From Bacteroidota bacterium (GTDB lineage: Bacteria; Bacteroidota; Bacteroidia; Chitinophagales; Chitinophagaceae): a stretch of 41,249 nucleotides of DNA. Made by a program: the position numbers and the translations under genes. Position 1 is the stretch's first letter. Each line of letters opens with the position of its first letter. The notes below the pieces were generated by a model that saw only the letters and a list, made by a program, of their open reading frames with translations, had not been told where the DNA came from and did not search any database. Of this stretch, positions 33,942 to 41,249 are shown in pieces. Location: the NCBI GenBank assembly GCA_013285915.1, contig JABDGS010000026.1, positions 1 through 41,249 on the forward strand, read 5' to 3'.

Positions 33942-35042
33942 ATGTTAACAAACAACAGGCGATACGATATAGACTGGTTAAGGGTAATTGCCATTGGTTT
34001 GCTTTTGATTTATCATGCTGCTATCGGTTTTCAATATTGGGGCGTTATGCTTGGCTTTATAACCAATGACACACCCTGGGAAGGATTGTGGGCACCCATG
34101 ACGATGCTGAATGTTTGGAGGATACCATTGCTATTTTTTGTATCAGGTATGGGTGTTTATTTCTCCATGCAAAACCGCGGTTGGAAACAACTGCTAAAAG
34201 AACGTGCAGTAAGAATATTCATCCCTTTTATTTTTGGCTTTTTTGTTATTGTGCCTGCACAAGTATATGTTTGGCAGTACTATTATCAGCGGCCACTAAG
34301 CTACAGTGCTGGCCCGGCACACCTTTGGTTTTTAGGCAACATATTTGTTTATGTTATCCTGTTTGCCCCGGTGTTCTTCTATCTTAAAAAACATGGAAAC
34401 GGAAGAGTAGCTTCAGTAACAAAAAAAATATTGAGCCATCCTTTAGGCCTGTTAGTGGTTATTGCTGCATTTGTTGCTGAAGTATTGCTGGTAAACCCCA
34501 ACCCTTATGAGTTATACGCTATGACACTGCATGGTTTTTTATTAGGCATGCTCGCATTCTTTTTTGGTTTTTGCTTTGCCTTCGCAGGCTCCTCTTTCCG
34601 AAATATGATAACAAAATGGAGATGGTTGCTTTTGGCTGCTGCAGCCTTATTATACACCGGCAGGTTATTACAATTTCAACCAGGTATGCCCAATGTTTTG
34701 TTAGCAATTGAATCAAACTGCTGGGTTTTTACGGTATTGGCATTTGGCGGCAAGTATTTAAACCGCCCGGGGAAAACATTAGGCTATCTAAGTAAAGCTG
34801 CTTACCCTGTTTATATCATGCACATGCTGTTTTTATTCCTTGCCTCGCTGGTGGTACTTCCACTTGATATTGATGTTCGCATTAAATTTCTGATGGTGTT
34901 GTTGATAACGGTTGCCAGCTGCTTTGCTTTTTACGAATTAGTTGTTAAACGGGTAGGTGTTTTAAGTATTTTGTTTGGGTTGAAAAAAAGTAAAATAGAA
35001 AAGACCATAGTTTCGAAATCTTTAGCACAAGCTAATTTATAA
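33942..35042 (+). CDS. Acyltransferase 3 family membrane protein
   Basis: The 366-residue protein has about ten hydrophobic helices and the Acyl_transf_3 opening RRYDIDWLRVIAIGLLLIYH, whose histidine and Arg/Asp pair are the conserved catalytic residues. Helix 3 is RIPLLFFVSGMGVYFSM, followed by the basic RIFIPFIFGFF, and GPAHLWFLGNIFVYVILFAP matches the family's HLWFL motif. These enzymes acylate sugars or glycans, moving acyl groups across the inner membrane (OpgC/OafA-like). The acceptor is not known. It is co-directional with the ankyrin lipoprotein and ends at a very strong bidirectional terminator. Confidence 0.9.
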   Translation: MLTNNRRYDIDWLRVIAIGLLLIYHAAIGFQYWGVMLGFITNDTPWEGLWAPMTMLNVWRIPLLFFVSGMGVYFSMQNRGWKQLLKERAVRIFIPFIFGFFVIVPAQVYVWQYYYQRPLSYSAGPAHLWFLGNIFVYVILFAPVFFYLKKHGNGRVASVTKKILSHPLGLLVVIAAFVAEVLLVNPNPYELYAMTLHGFLLGMLAFFFGFCFAFAGSSFRNMITKWRWLLLAAAALLYTGRLLQFQPGMPNVLLAIESNCWVFTVLAFGGKYLNRPGKTLGYLSKAAYPVYIMHMLFLFLASLVVLPLDIDVRIKFLMVLLITVASCFAFYELVVKRVGVLSILFGLKKSKIEKTIVSKSLAQANL

Positions 35043-35086
35043 GCTGATACATTTATAATCTGCAAACATGAATTTCACGCGCCGCA

Positions 35087-35135
35087 ACAAAAATAAAGAC
35101 GCTTATAAATTGCACATAAGCGTCTTTATTTTTGT
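35087..35135. terminator. Bidirectional terminator with a perfect 20-bp stem
   Basis: ACAAAAATAAAGACGCTTAT at 35087-35106 is perfectly complementary to 35116-35135, with a 9-nt loop AAATTGCAC. The stem carries A-runs on one side and T-runs on the other, so it should stop transcription from the acyltransferase gene (plus) and the DUF2911 gene (minus). Confidence 0.92.
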
Positions 35136-35175
35136 GGAGATCAAAGAACTTCTGCCGAACAAAGATGAGTGGACC

Positions 35176-36420
35176 TTACTGCACTTCGATAGGTGCGGTC
35201 CACCGGAATGAACCCCATTCGAGCACGAGCTTACCGTGCCGGGGATCGCCGGGAATAACAGATATTGTGAACTCTTCCACTGGGGTAGTCGCCACTTCAC
35301 TTACCATCTTTATTGTAGCCAGGTTAAGTATGCCATTGAACTCAGTTCCCCATTGTCCGCTTTGCTTGTTCACAATTATGTCTGCGCCACTCTTATGTGG
35401 TAATGTAAATAGAGTATATGTGCCCGCAGGTACCAGCACGCCACCAAGCTTAATTGGGGTTGTCGTCCTAAACTGGGTGGCCGCATTAGCTCCTGTCCTC
35501 CATACCCTATCGTAAGGTATCACTTCCCCAAGCAGGGTTCGTCCCCGCATTAGTGGCCTGCTATAATCAATGGTCAGCGTGTCATTACCAATTTGCGCCC
35601 GTACAGTATCCCGGACGCTTAACGACCTCACGCCGCCAGTTGCTGTTTCTTTGGCCTCAAACCTGGCGGCAATAGCTTTTATGTCGGGCACCGTGGCCAG
35701 TCGTTTTACCTCCACTTTGTAGGTAGTGCGGCTGCCGGAATAACTGAGCATGGCATTGCTTGAGTCCATCACGGCCTCGCCGGTTCCGGCAAGCCAGTCG
35801 TGCTCAATGTCCAATTTGCCCTTCCCGGCTGAAGTTACTGTGGCGTGACCTAACGGAAAGTGGTCAAATTCCCGGTCAATATAAAACTGCCGCAATTGAA
35901 CAGCACTGTCAGTAGCAAGTTTTGACGCTGCCCATTGTTTTGATGCCACGACAAAGTAAAGTTCGTACAGACTATACATTTGCGGCACATGTGCCACTAC
36001 CAGGCTGCCGCCTGTCGGGAAATCACGGTTCACTGTGCCGGTGCTGTCTGTTTTTGAAAGGTGCACGTTGTTATTGGTTACATCGGCAACTACTTTCCTA
36101 TCCCGCCCGGAGGATGGTTCACTAGGGGTGTGAATTTCCATTTCCAGGTGCCGTATACTGCCGTCGTCGTTTAGCTTAATCACAGTATGACGTATCCGAA
36201 CCCTGGGAAAACGATCCACTGCATCGCTTTCCAATGTATTGCCCTGGCGGGTTACCGATTCGACGGCAATCGTATCCTGCCCAAGCATGGTAACATAGCC
36301 GTACCGGTTTGCTGGTGCTGTATAACAGGAAACCAGCAACATAAATGCACAAAATAAAACGAAAAACCCAGCCAGCTTAGCCGGATAACTGCGTCGCAAG
36401 AAATGAATTGTAGTATACAT
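35176..36420 (-). CDS. DUF2911 domain lipoprotein
   Basis: The 414-residue protein has a long-n-region signal ending in FFVLFCAFMLLVSCYTAPAN (lipobox LVSC, about residues 29-32). The N-terminal 260 residues are beta-rich with no named domain. The last 145 residues are DUF2911: TLTIDYSRPLMRGRTLLGEV, IPYDRVWRTGANAATQFRTT, GVLVPAGTYTLFTLP and SGQWGTEFNG. DUF2911 is frequent in Bacteroidota envelopes; its function is unknown. GC in sampled lines is about 50-60 percent (66 of 120 bases in 35701-35820), above neighbouring genes (24 of 60 in 34681-34740). It lies between two strong terminators, next to the tmRNA 3' end. Confidence 0.87.
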   Translation of the reverse strand: MYTTIHFLRRSYPAKLAGFFVLFCAFMLLVSCYTAPANRYGYVTMLGQDTIAVESVTRQGNTLESDAVDRFPRVRIRHTVIKLNDDGSIRHLEMEIHTPSEPSSGRDRKVVADVTNNNVHLSKTDSTGTVNRDFPTGGSLVVAHVPQMYSLYELYFVVASKQWAASKLATDSAVQLRQFYIDREFDHFPLGHATVTSAGKGKLDIEHDWLAGTGEAVMDSSNAMLSYSGSRTTYKVEVKRLATVPDIKAIAARFEAKETATGGVRSLSVRDTVRAQIGNDTLTIDYSRPLMRGRTLLGEVIPYDRVWRTGANAATQFRTTTPIKLGGVLVPAGTYTLFTLPHKSGADIIVNKQSGQWGTEFNGILNLATIKMVSEVATTPVEEFTISVIPGDPRHGKLVLEWGSFRWTAPIEVQ

Positions 36421-36567
36421 GGATATAAATATGGTGAAAAAGAATGGCCTGGCACTAAAGCTAACGGATTTCTAATTTTCTGGCCTATCAACGGCCTATT
36501 CAAGTTTGTTCAAGTTTTGTCTTTCGTATTTACTGCATGCAAGAGTCTCGCCACGACGATGGTATCA

Positions 36568-36596
36568 ACAAAAAAGCCGCTGAAAGTCAGCGGCTT
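36568..36596 (-). terminator. Terminator of tmRNA
   Basis: AAGCCGCTGA-AAG-TCAGCGGCTT forms a perfect 10-bp stem with a 3-nt loop (36574-36596). On the minus strand it is followed by TTTTTTG, about 8 bp beyond the mature tmRNA 3' end. Confidence 0.9.
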
Positions 36597-36603
36597 GCAG
36601 AGC

Positions 36604-36975
36604 GGTGGAGCTGGCGGGAGTCGAACCCGCGTCCAAACACATTTACCATAAGCCTTCTACATGCTTATTTCTTTATTAATTGTCGGCACGTAACCGGAAA
36701 AGAACAAACCAATCATATGCTTAGCTGGATGGTCTTAAGCAACAGTCACAGCCTTCTGTTGCAGCACCCTGTGTTTGGTTTTAGTCGGCGGCGGAGCTTG
36801 GTAACAGGTAAACCTGCCCGGCGGCCCTAATGACTATCTAATCACTGATTAGGCAGCCATGGCATACTGTGTATTGCCATTTGTGTTTTGAATATTCAGA
36901 TTTAAGTGCTAATTATCCAACGCACTGCATGCTTATACCTACCGTAATCTGCGCTGTCAAAACCAATACAGCCCC
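36604..36975 (-). ncRNA. ssrA: Transfer-messenger RNA (tmRNA, SsrA)
   Basis: Read on the minus strand, the 5' end GGGGCTGTATTGGTTTTGAC matches the universal tmRNA start (GGGGxTGxxxTGGxTTTGAC). The 3' end has a T-arm with GGTTCGACTCC and CAGCTCC, which pairs with 5' GGGGCTG to make the acceptor stem, followed by discriminator A. The genome reads ACCG after the stem, so CCA is not fully encoded and must be completed by CCA-adding enzyme. The length of about 370 nt is typical for a one-piece tmRNA. It rescues stalled ribosomes with SmpB and tags the products for degradation. Antisense ORFs here are not genes. A TATCTTTG promoter and a hairpin terminator flank it. Confidence 0.96.
36849..36878 (-). 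other. tmRNA tag-peptide reading frame (GNTQYAMAA)
   Basis: Inside the tmRNA, GGC AAT ACA CAG TAT GCC ATG GCT GCC TAA encodes GNTQYAMAA followed by stop, in the expected position. The resume codon is taken as GGC (36878-36876) because related Bacteroidota tags are nine residues beginning with G; the exact resume point is inferred. The AMAA ending is a standard protease-recognition tail. Confidence 0.85.
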
Positions 36976-36985
36976 GGTGAGCCTG

Positions 36986-36993
36986 CAAAGATA
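36986..36993 (-). promoter_or_regulatory. tmRNA promoter -7 element (TATCTTTG)
   Basis: On the minus strand TATCTTTG matches TAnnTTTG and lies 10 bp upstream of the mature 5' end, leaving a short leader for RNase P to remove. At the -33 position there is a T-run (TTTTACT), not a clear TTG; this region borders repeat element C. Confidence 0.55.
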
Positions 36994-37002
36994 GCTGTTT
37001 TT

Positions 37003-37176
37003 GATGATTAGTAAAAGAGTGTTGAATGGTAAGAGCCGGTTGATTAGTAAGAGCCGGTTGGTTGGTAAAGGCCAGTTGAATAATAAGATAGCGTTATTAG
37101 CCCGTTGGATTTAATAAACCAATCAACCAGCCTTACCAATTAACAAATCAACTAATCAACAAATCAACCAAACCAC
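37003..37176. repeat. Inverted-repeat element C, same family as A and B
   Basis: The left arm reads GATTAGTAAAAGAG, GAGCCGGTTGATTAGTAAGA, GCCGGTTGGTTGGTAAAGGC and CAGTTGAATAATAAG. The right arm, after a short centre near 37090-37110, has inverted degenerate units (AATAAACCAATCAACCAGCC, TTACCAATTAACAAATCAAC, TAATCAACAAATCAACCA). The unit GTTGATTRGTAA is perfect once; the right arm is more eroded than in A or B. It occupies the space between the divergent tmRNA and MutS-like genes and ends 13 bp before the latter's ATG. Confidence 0.75.
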
Positions 37177-37189
37177 TAATTTCACGCCC

Positions 37190-38989
37190 ATGTTATCAGC
37201 AGCACAGGTTTACAAAGACAATATTGCAAAATTTGAGGGGGAAATTGAGGTATTAAAACGCAAAAGGTCAAACGTTGGTTGGATTAGGTTATTGATAGTA
37301 ATAATTACAGCGGCGATTATTAAATTTAGTTGGCAGCAACAACGCTGGGTATTATTTGCAGAGACGATAGCAGGGATGGCCGCGTTTTTATATGCAGTGT
37401 CAATTGACACAGATATGAAAGAAAAACTGCAAAATGCAGAGAAGCTGAGACAAATAAATAAAGATGAAATTGATGTATTAAATAATAATTTTTTAAACCG
37501 GGAAGACGGGCAGCAATTTAATGCTGCAAACCACCCTTATGCAAACGACCTGGATGTTTTTGGTACAGCCTCCCTGTTTCAATACATAAGCCGCTGCACT
37601 GCAGAGCAAAGCAAGGAATTGCTGGCGTCACAACTACTGGGGCCATCGCCAAAATCTTCTATCCTTTTAAAGCAGGCGGCAATAAAAGAACTAAGTAATA
37701 AAACTGCATGGCGGCAGCAAATGCAGGCGTATGGCCTGCAAAGCCCTGTTACAAACGCAACAGAAAGAAAGTTAAAAAATTGGCTTGCACTGCCAACCAT
37801 TTTTACAGCGGGTTACTGGCATTGGCTGGCACGCATTTATCCTGTTATTACGCTGGGCGCCGGCCTGTTGTACGCAGTTGATGTTATTGCTGCACCAGTT
37901 TTTTACCTGCTGGTGTTTTGTTTTTTAATTTTTGCATTCTCGCTTAGTAAAAAAATACACCACGTATGGATATTGCTTTCTAAAATAGTAGAAGAAGCCG
38001 ATACCATTTACCGGCAGCTTGCCTTTATTGAGAGTGAGGATTTTAACGCTGAATATATAACAGCTGTTAAAATGAAGCTGCAAAGCGCAAAGGGCTTACC
38101 ATCGTCTTCAGAAATAAAAGAGCTGAAAAATATTTTAAACCGTTTTGATGTTCGGTTGAACACATTTGCCTTTATTCTGCTTAATACGTTTTTGTTATGG
38201 GATTTGTGGCAATTACTTTACCTGAACAAATGGAAAGATAAAAATGCGGCCAACCTTTCGCAATGGTTTAATGCTATTGCCGAAATGGAAGCACTCTCAA
38301 GCATTGCAACACTTGCTTTTAATCAACCTACGTGGTGTTATCCCGCCATAAGTGATGAGCATTTTACGTTACAGGCAGCCAATATTGGCCACCCCCTTAT
38401 ACCTGCCGCCAAAAGGGTTAACAACAGTTTTAACCTGCAGGGGGTTGGTAAGGTAAGTATTATAACAGGATCGAACATGGGTGGTAAAAGCACATTTTTA
38501 CGGAGTGTTGGTGTAAATGTGGTGCTGGCAATGATGGGTTCACCCGTATGTGCAGAATCCTTTACAATTTCGGTGATATCGTTAATGAGCAGTATGCGTA
38601 TTGCCGATAACCTGGCAGAAAGCACATCAACCTTTTATGCTGAATTAAAAAAACTGAAGACGATTATAGATGCAGTAAATAATAAAGAAAGAATTTTTAT
38701 TTTGCTGGATGAAATACTGCGCGGCACCAATTCGTTGGACCGGCATACTGGTTCAGGCGCGCTTATAAAGCAGCTTATAAAGCAGCATGCAGTTGCCGTT
38801 GTTGCCACACATGATGTTGAACTTGCAAAGTTGCAGGATAGCTACCCCAACAATATAAGCAATTATCATTTTGATGTACAGGTTGAGAATGACGAACTGT
38901 TTTTTGACTACAAGCTAAAGCCCGGCATTTGCACCAGCCTTAATGCATCGATACTTATGCGAAAGATAGGTATTGAACTGGAGCAGTAG
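37190..38989 (+). CDS. Membrane-anchored MutS-like ATPase
   Basis: The 599-residue protein combines membrane helices with a C-terminal MutS-family ATPase. Two N-terminal helices (WIRLLIVIITAAIIKF at 31-46; LFAETIAGMAAFLYAVSI at 55-72) and further hydrophobic stretches (about 207-250 and 323-345) flank a helical lever/core region. The ATPase domain has Walker A ITGSNMGGKSTFLR near 424-437, and Walker B FILLDEILRGTN, D at about 504, followed by the family's TH in VVATHD. The mismatch-recognition and connector domains of MutS are missing, as is the Smr domain of MutS2. So it is unlikely to do classical mismatch repair; the role is unknown. It is a stand-alone gene with element C upstream. Confidence 0.87.
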   Translation: MLSAAQVYKDNIAKFEGEIEVLKRKRSNVGWIRLLIVIITAAIIKFSWQQQRWVLFAETIAGMAAFLYAVSIDTDMKEKLQNAEKLRQINKDEIDVLNNNFLNREDGQQFNAANHPYANDLDVFGTASLFQYISRCTAEQSKELLASQLLGPSPKSSILLKQAAIKELSNKTAWRQQMQAYGLQSPVTNATERKLKNWLALPTIFTAGYWHWLARIYPVITLGAGLLYAVDVIAAPVFYLLVFCFLIFAFSLSKKIHHVWILLSKIVEEADTIYRQLAFIESEDFNAEYITAVKMKLQSAKGLPSSSEIKELKNILNRFDVRLNTFAFILLNTFLLWDLWQLLYLNKWKDKNAANLSQWFNAIAEMEALSSIATLAFNQPTWCYPAISDEHFTLQAANIGHPLIPAAKRVNNSFNLQGVGKVSIITGSNMGGKSTFLRSVGVNVVLAMMGSPVCAESFTISVISLMSSMRIADNLAESTSTFYAELKKLKTIIDAVNNKERIFILLDEILRGTNSLDRHTGSGALIKQLIKQHAVAVVATHDVELAKLQDSYPNNISNYHFDVQVENDELFFDYKLKPGICTSLNASILMRKIGIELEQ

Positions 38990-39071
38990 CTATTGATTCC
39001 TCAGCAACAAAAAAAATTAATTATTTTATCTCCGGTTGTGAAAATTTATATGGTTTTGATAGGGTTAAAAT

Positions 39072-39105
39072 GAACAACCGCGCAAGAAAACCTGCGCGGT
39101 TGTTC
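39072..39105. terminator. Bidirectional terminator between convergent genes
   Basis: GAACAACCGCGCA (39072-39084) and TGCGCGGTTGTTC (39093-39105) form a perfect 13-bp stem with an 8-nt loop. It sits between the MutS-like gene (plus) and the M28 peptidase (minus). The T-tracts are weak on both sides. Confidence 0.8.
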
Positions 39106-39131
39106 TTGGTTGCTATAATTATTCCTATAGT

Positions 39132-40715
39132 TTAAAAGCCCCTTCCATTAGGATTAGCTTTGGGCAAATCTTTTCGTGGCAATTTATCCACACGCTGTGC
39201 GGCGTCATACACAAAGGCTGCAACAATGGTAGCCATTTGTTTAAGGTCCGCACCTATTAAGTGGTCATAGCTATCCATAGTGCTATGGTGGGTACGTGTG
39301 TCGTACTCAATCGGATCCTGTATAAACTGGAAGCCAGGTAAACCTAAGGCATCAAACGATTGATGGTCTGTTCCGCCAGTGTTGCTTATGGTAATTGTTT
39401 TAGCGCCCAGATCGTTAAATGGTTTAAACCATTGCTCAAAAATATGCCTGCATGCCTCATTGCCCTGCAGGTAAATGCCGCGTATTTTACCGGTGCCATT
39501 ATCAACATTAAAGTATGACGAGAATTTTGCATGGGCCGGGGTTAATTGCATAGTAGCAGGGTCGCCAAAAGTTTTCTTTACATACCCTCGTGAACCCAAC
39601 AATCCTTCTTCCTCGCCGCTCCATAAGCCAATACGGATGGTACGTTTTGGTTGCAGGCCCGTGGCTTTTAAAATGCGTATGGCTTCAAGCATAACCGCAC
39701 TGCCCGCCGCATTATCGGTTGCACCGGTAGCCCCCTGCCATGAGTCCAGGTGTGCACCCAGCATCACTACCTCATCTTTTAATGTTGGGTCGGTGCCGGG
39801 TATTTCTGCAATCACGTTATAGCCCAATGAATCAGTTGTATTAAATTTTGTTTTAACATCGGCATCAAGCTTTACCGGTATATTGGCTTTTAACAGCCTG
39901 AGTATAGTGTTATAATCTTCCAGTTCAATCACAACATCAGTAAAGTTTTCAGGGTCTTTCATTTTATAAGTGCCTCCACCCTGCACAAACAAGGTACCAT
40001 CGTGGCCCCTTATAACATCGCTTAAAATAGCAACCGCGCCTTCGCTTTTAGCCATCTCGCGCAGCAGCGTTGCCATCCTTGCAGCCCCGCCCCTGTTTTG
40101 GTTGGCAAATTGCTCTCTTCTTCTGCGCTGGGCGGCTGTGTCAAGCGGTGCAGGTGGCTTTGCATTGGCCATTGAATCAAGCTGCGCATCAGTGTAACGC
40201 GTTGCATCAGCTTTAAAGCTTTGGTTATACACATCATTCCTGTCAAGTATCAGTATTTTTCCTTTCAGCTTGCCCTTATATTCTGTAAGCCCGGCAGAAT
40301 CTTTTGCAGTAATAAGTAATACATCCGCACTTTTTAAACCATTGGTGCCCCCAACCCATGCTTTTGGAAAAGCACTAAGCGGTTTGTAATAAGGCGCCGT
40401 CATGGCAAGGTAGCTTTTCTGCAGCTCCCAGCTTTTACCAAAGCTGCCCCAGGGATCAAGCATAGCATTTTGTAAACCCCAGCCTGCAAGCGATTGTTTG
40501 GCATAATTGGCAGCCCTGAAATAGCCGGGGGAGCTGGTAAGCCTTGGGCCGCTTGCGTCAGTAAGGTGAAAAATAATGTCCATTACCTGTGAATGGTCAA
40601 GGCCCTCTGTGCGTATTTTACTCATGGCTGCCGTGTCAACATTCTCATCCTGGGCCATGGTAGCCAATGGGGACAACACAATAAAAGCCAAAAATGGCAT
40701 AATAATTTTTCTCAT
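39132..40715 (-). CDS. Exported M28-family zinc aminopeptidase
   Basis: The 527-residue protein starts MRKIIMPFLAFIVLSPLATM, a signal peptide. A PA-type insert lies around residues 120-280, and the M28 catalytic domain follows. The zinc ligands are visible in order: GAHLDSW (about 319-325), ATDNAAGSA (about 331-339), the catalytic glutamate pair in WSGEEEGLLGSRGY (about 367-380), FNVDNGTG (about 407-414) and TDHQSFDALGLPGFQF (His, about 460). All are intact. It probably removes N-terminal amino acids from peptides in the periplasm or outside the cell. It is monocistronic and convergent with the MutS-like gene. Confidence 0.93.
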   Translation of the reverse strand: MRKIIMPFLAFIVLSPLATMAQDENVDTAAMSKIRTEGLDHSQVMDIIFHLTDASGPRLTSSPGYFRAANYAKQSLAGWGLQNAMLDPWGSFGKSWELQKSYLAMTAPYYKPLSAFPKAWVGGTNGLKSADVLLITAKDSAGLTEYKGKLKGKILILDRNDVYNQSFKADATRYTDAQLDSMANAKPPAPLDTAAQRRRREQFANQNRGGAARMATLLREMAKSEGAVAILSDVIRGHDGTLFVQGGGTYKMKDPENFTDVVIELEDYNTILRLLKANIPVKLDADVKTKFNTTDSLGYNVIAEIPGTDPTLKDEVVMLGAHLDSWQGATGATDNAAGSAVMLEAIRILKATGLQPKRTIRIGLWSGEEEGLLGSRGYVKKTFGDPATMQLTPAHAKFSSYFNVDNGTGKIRGIYLQGNEACRHIFEQWFKPFNDLGAKTITISNTGGTDHQSFDALGLPGFQFIQDPIEYDTRTHHSTMDSYDHLIGADLKQMATIVAAFVYDAAQRVDKLPRKDLPKANPNGRGF

Positions 40716-40802
40716 GTGTGTGATAGTTTTTTTGAAAGATAAACAGGTGCGGCGTGAAACAGGAAAAAAAATCGGTAATTAAAACGATTGATTACGCCGG
40801 GC

Positions 40803-40810
40803 TATATTTG
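40803..40810 (+). promoter_or_regulatory. Possible -7 element (TATATTTG) very close to a start codon
   Basis: TATATTTG matches TAnnTTTG and ends 4 bp before the ATG at 40815. If functional, the transcript would be leaderless or nearly so. No TTG is found at 17-23 bp spacing, so the call is weak. Confidence 0.3.
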
Positions 40811-40814
40811 CAGC

Positions 40815-41249
40815 ATGCGCAAATTAAGTATGGACGAGCTTGGCCGTAAAAGTGTTGAAGAATTCAGGCGGGCTGAAAAGAATACTATAGTTGTTGTGCT
40901 GGATAACATACGCAGCATGCATAACGTGGGCAGTGTATTTAGAACAGCAGATGCTTTTTTGATTGAGGCCATCTGCCTTTGCGGTTACACGCCGCAACCG
41001 CCCCACAGGGACATTCATAAAACCGCGCTTGGGGCAACAGAAACGGTTGACTGGCTGTATTATGCGAATGCCGCTGAAGCTGTTAATGATTTAAAGCAGC
41101 GGAATTATACCGTGTATGGTGTTGAACAGGCCGAGGGCAGTATTTCGCTGGAGCAATTTACTTTAAAACCGAGCCAAAAAATAGCAGTTGTTTTTGGCAA
41201 TGAGGTAGAAGGCGTGCAGGCTGAGGTTTTAAAACTGTGCGATGGCTGT
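40815..41249 (+). CDS. TrmH-family (SpoU) RNA methyltransferase, truncated by the window edge
   Basis: An ATG at 40815 opens 145 codons that run off the window end without a stop. The translation begins MRKLSMDELGRKSVEEFRRA and contains the SPOUT-class motif 1 LDNIRSMHNVGSVFRTADAF, then CLCGYTPQPPHRDIHKTALG and motif 2 IAVVFGNEVEGVQAEVLKLC. These form the knotted SAM-binding fold of 2'-O-ribose methyltransferases acting on tRNA or rRNA. Only the final motif and C-terminal helix are missing, so about 25-35 residues should lie beyond the edge. No N-terminal substrate-binding extension is present, which is the short TrmH/TrmL-like form. The target nucleotide is unknown. Confidence 0.9.
   Translation, partial: MRKLSMDELGRKSVEEFRRAEKNTIVVVLDNIRSMHNVGSVFRTADAFLIEAICLCGYTPQPPHRDIHKTALGATETVDWLYYANAAEAVNDLKQRNYTVYGVEQAEGSISLEQFTLKPSQKIAVVFGNEVEGVQAEVLKLCDGC

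Noticed and set aside
35134..36610. att-like direct repeat of the tmRNA 3' end flanking the DUF2911 gene
   Set aside because: Only a 6-base match (GTGGAG) was found and there is no integrase gene.
36537..36830. Plus-strand reading frames across the tmRNA region
   Set aside because: They lie antisense to tmRNA; the RNA gene with its tag frame, acceptor stem, promoter and terminator explains the region.

Overview
The window (41,249 bases, moderate GC) reads as chromosomal DNA of a Bacteroidota bacterium, most likely a Chitinophagaceae-like member of the Chitinophagia. The reasons are a T9SS C-terminal sorting domain, a carboxypeptidase-regulatory-domain protein, DUF1080, DUF2807, DUF2911 and DUF4197 families, several TAnnTTTG promoter elements (some with a TTG about 19 bp upstream), and a tmRNA whose tag reads GNTQYAMAA. 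Taxonomy is inferred from gene content only.

Layout. 0-5 kb: a secreted carboxypeptidase-regulatory protein, a membrane protein, a fatty acyl-CoA synthetase, an orphan hypothetical gene and a small membrane protein. 5-9.6 kb: a glycan-related pair on the minus strand, a Tat-exported Gfo/Idh/MocA oxidoreductase followed by a large HEAT-repeat protein ending in two DUF1080 (3-keto-disaccharide hydrolase) domains. 9.8-17.2 kb: a DUF2807 'GGSD' adhesin-like protein, a lipoprotein, a DinB-like protein, a translationally coupled HAD phosphatase/compact PLP enzyme pair, two tandem DUF4197 paralogues and a double OmpA-domain protein. 17.4-24.8 kb: an FAD oxidoreductase, glutaminyl cyclotransferase, a CCG-type Fe-S protein, a T9SS-secreted protein, a LysE transporter, a membrane Fe-S oxidoreductase and a PyrR-like phosphoribosyltransferase. 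24.9-29.2 kb: a membrane AraC-type regulator followed by two exported alpha/beta-hydrolase-like proteins and an exported beta-propeller. 29.3-32.9 kb: an ADP-ribosylglycohydrolase/HAD pair preceded by a frameshifted VOC gene, then a single-domain response regulator and an orphan ABC ATPase. 33-35 kb: an ankyrin lipoprotein and an acyltransferase behind a promoter with two tandem palindromes. 35.2-41.2 kb: a DUF2911 lipoprotein, tmRNA (ssrA), a membrane-anchored MutS-like ATPase, an M28 peptidase and the start of a TrmH-family methyltransferase cut by the window edge.

The most interesting unexplained signal is a family of three intergenic inverted-repeat elements (22592-22772, 24104-24270, 37003-37176). 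Each has arms made of variants of an 18-nt unit, GTTGATTRGTAAAAGCCG, facing its inverted copies. Two of them bracket the membrane Fe-S gene, and the terminal TAG of the first supplies the stop codon of both convergent genes around it. Other notable points are the tandem palindromic operator at 33161-33207, a hydrolase paralogue with glycine at the nucleophile position, and a one-base frameshift in the VOC gene.
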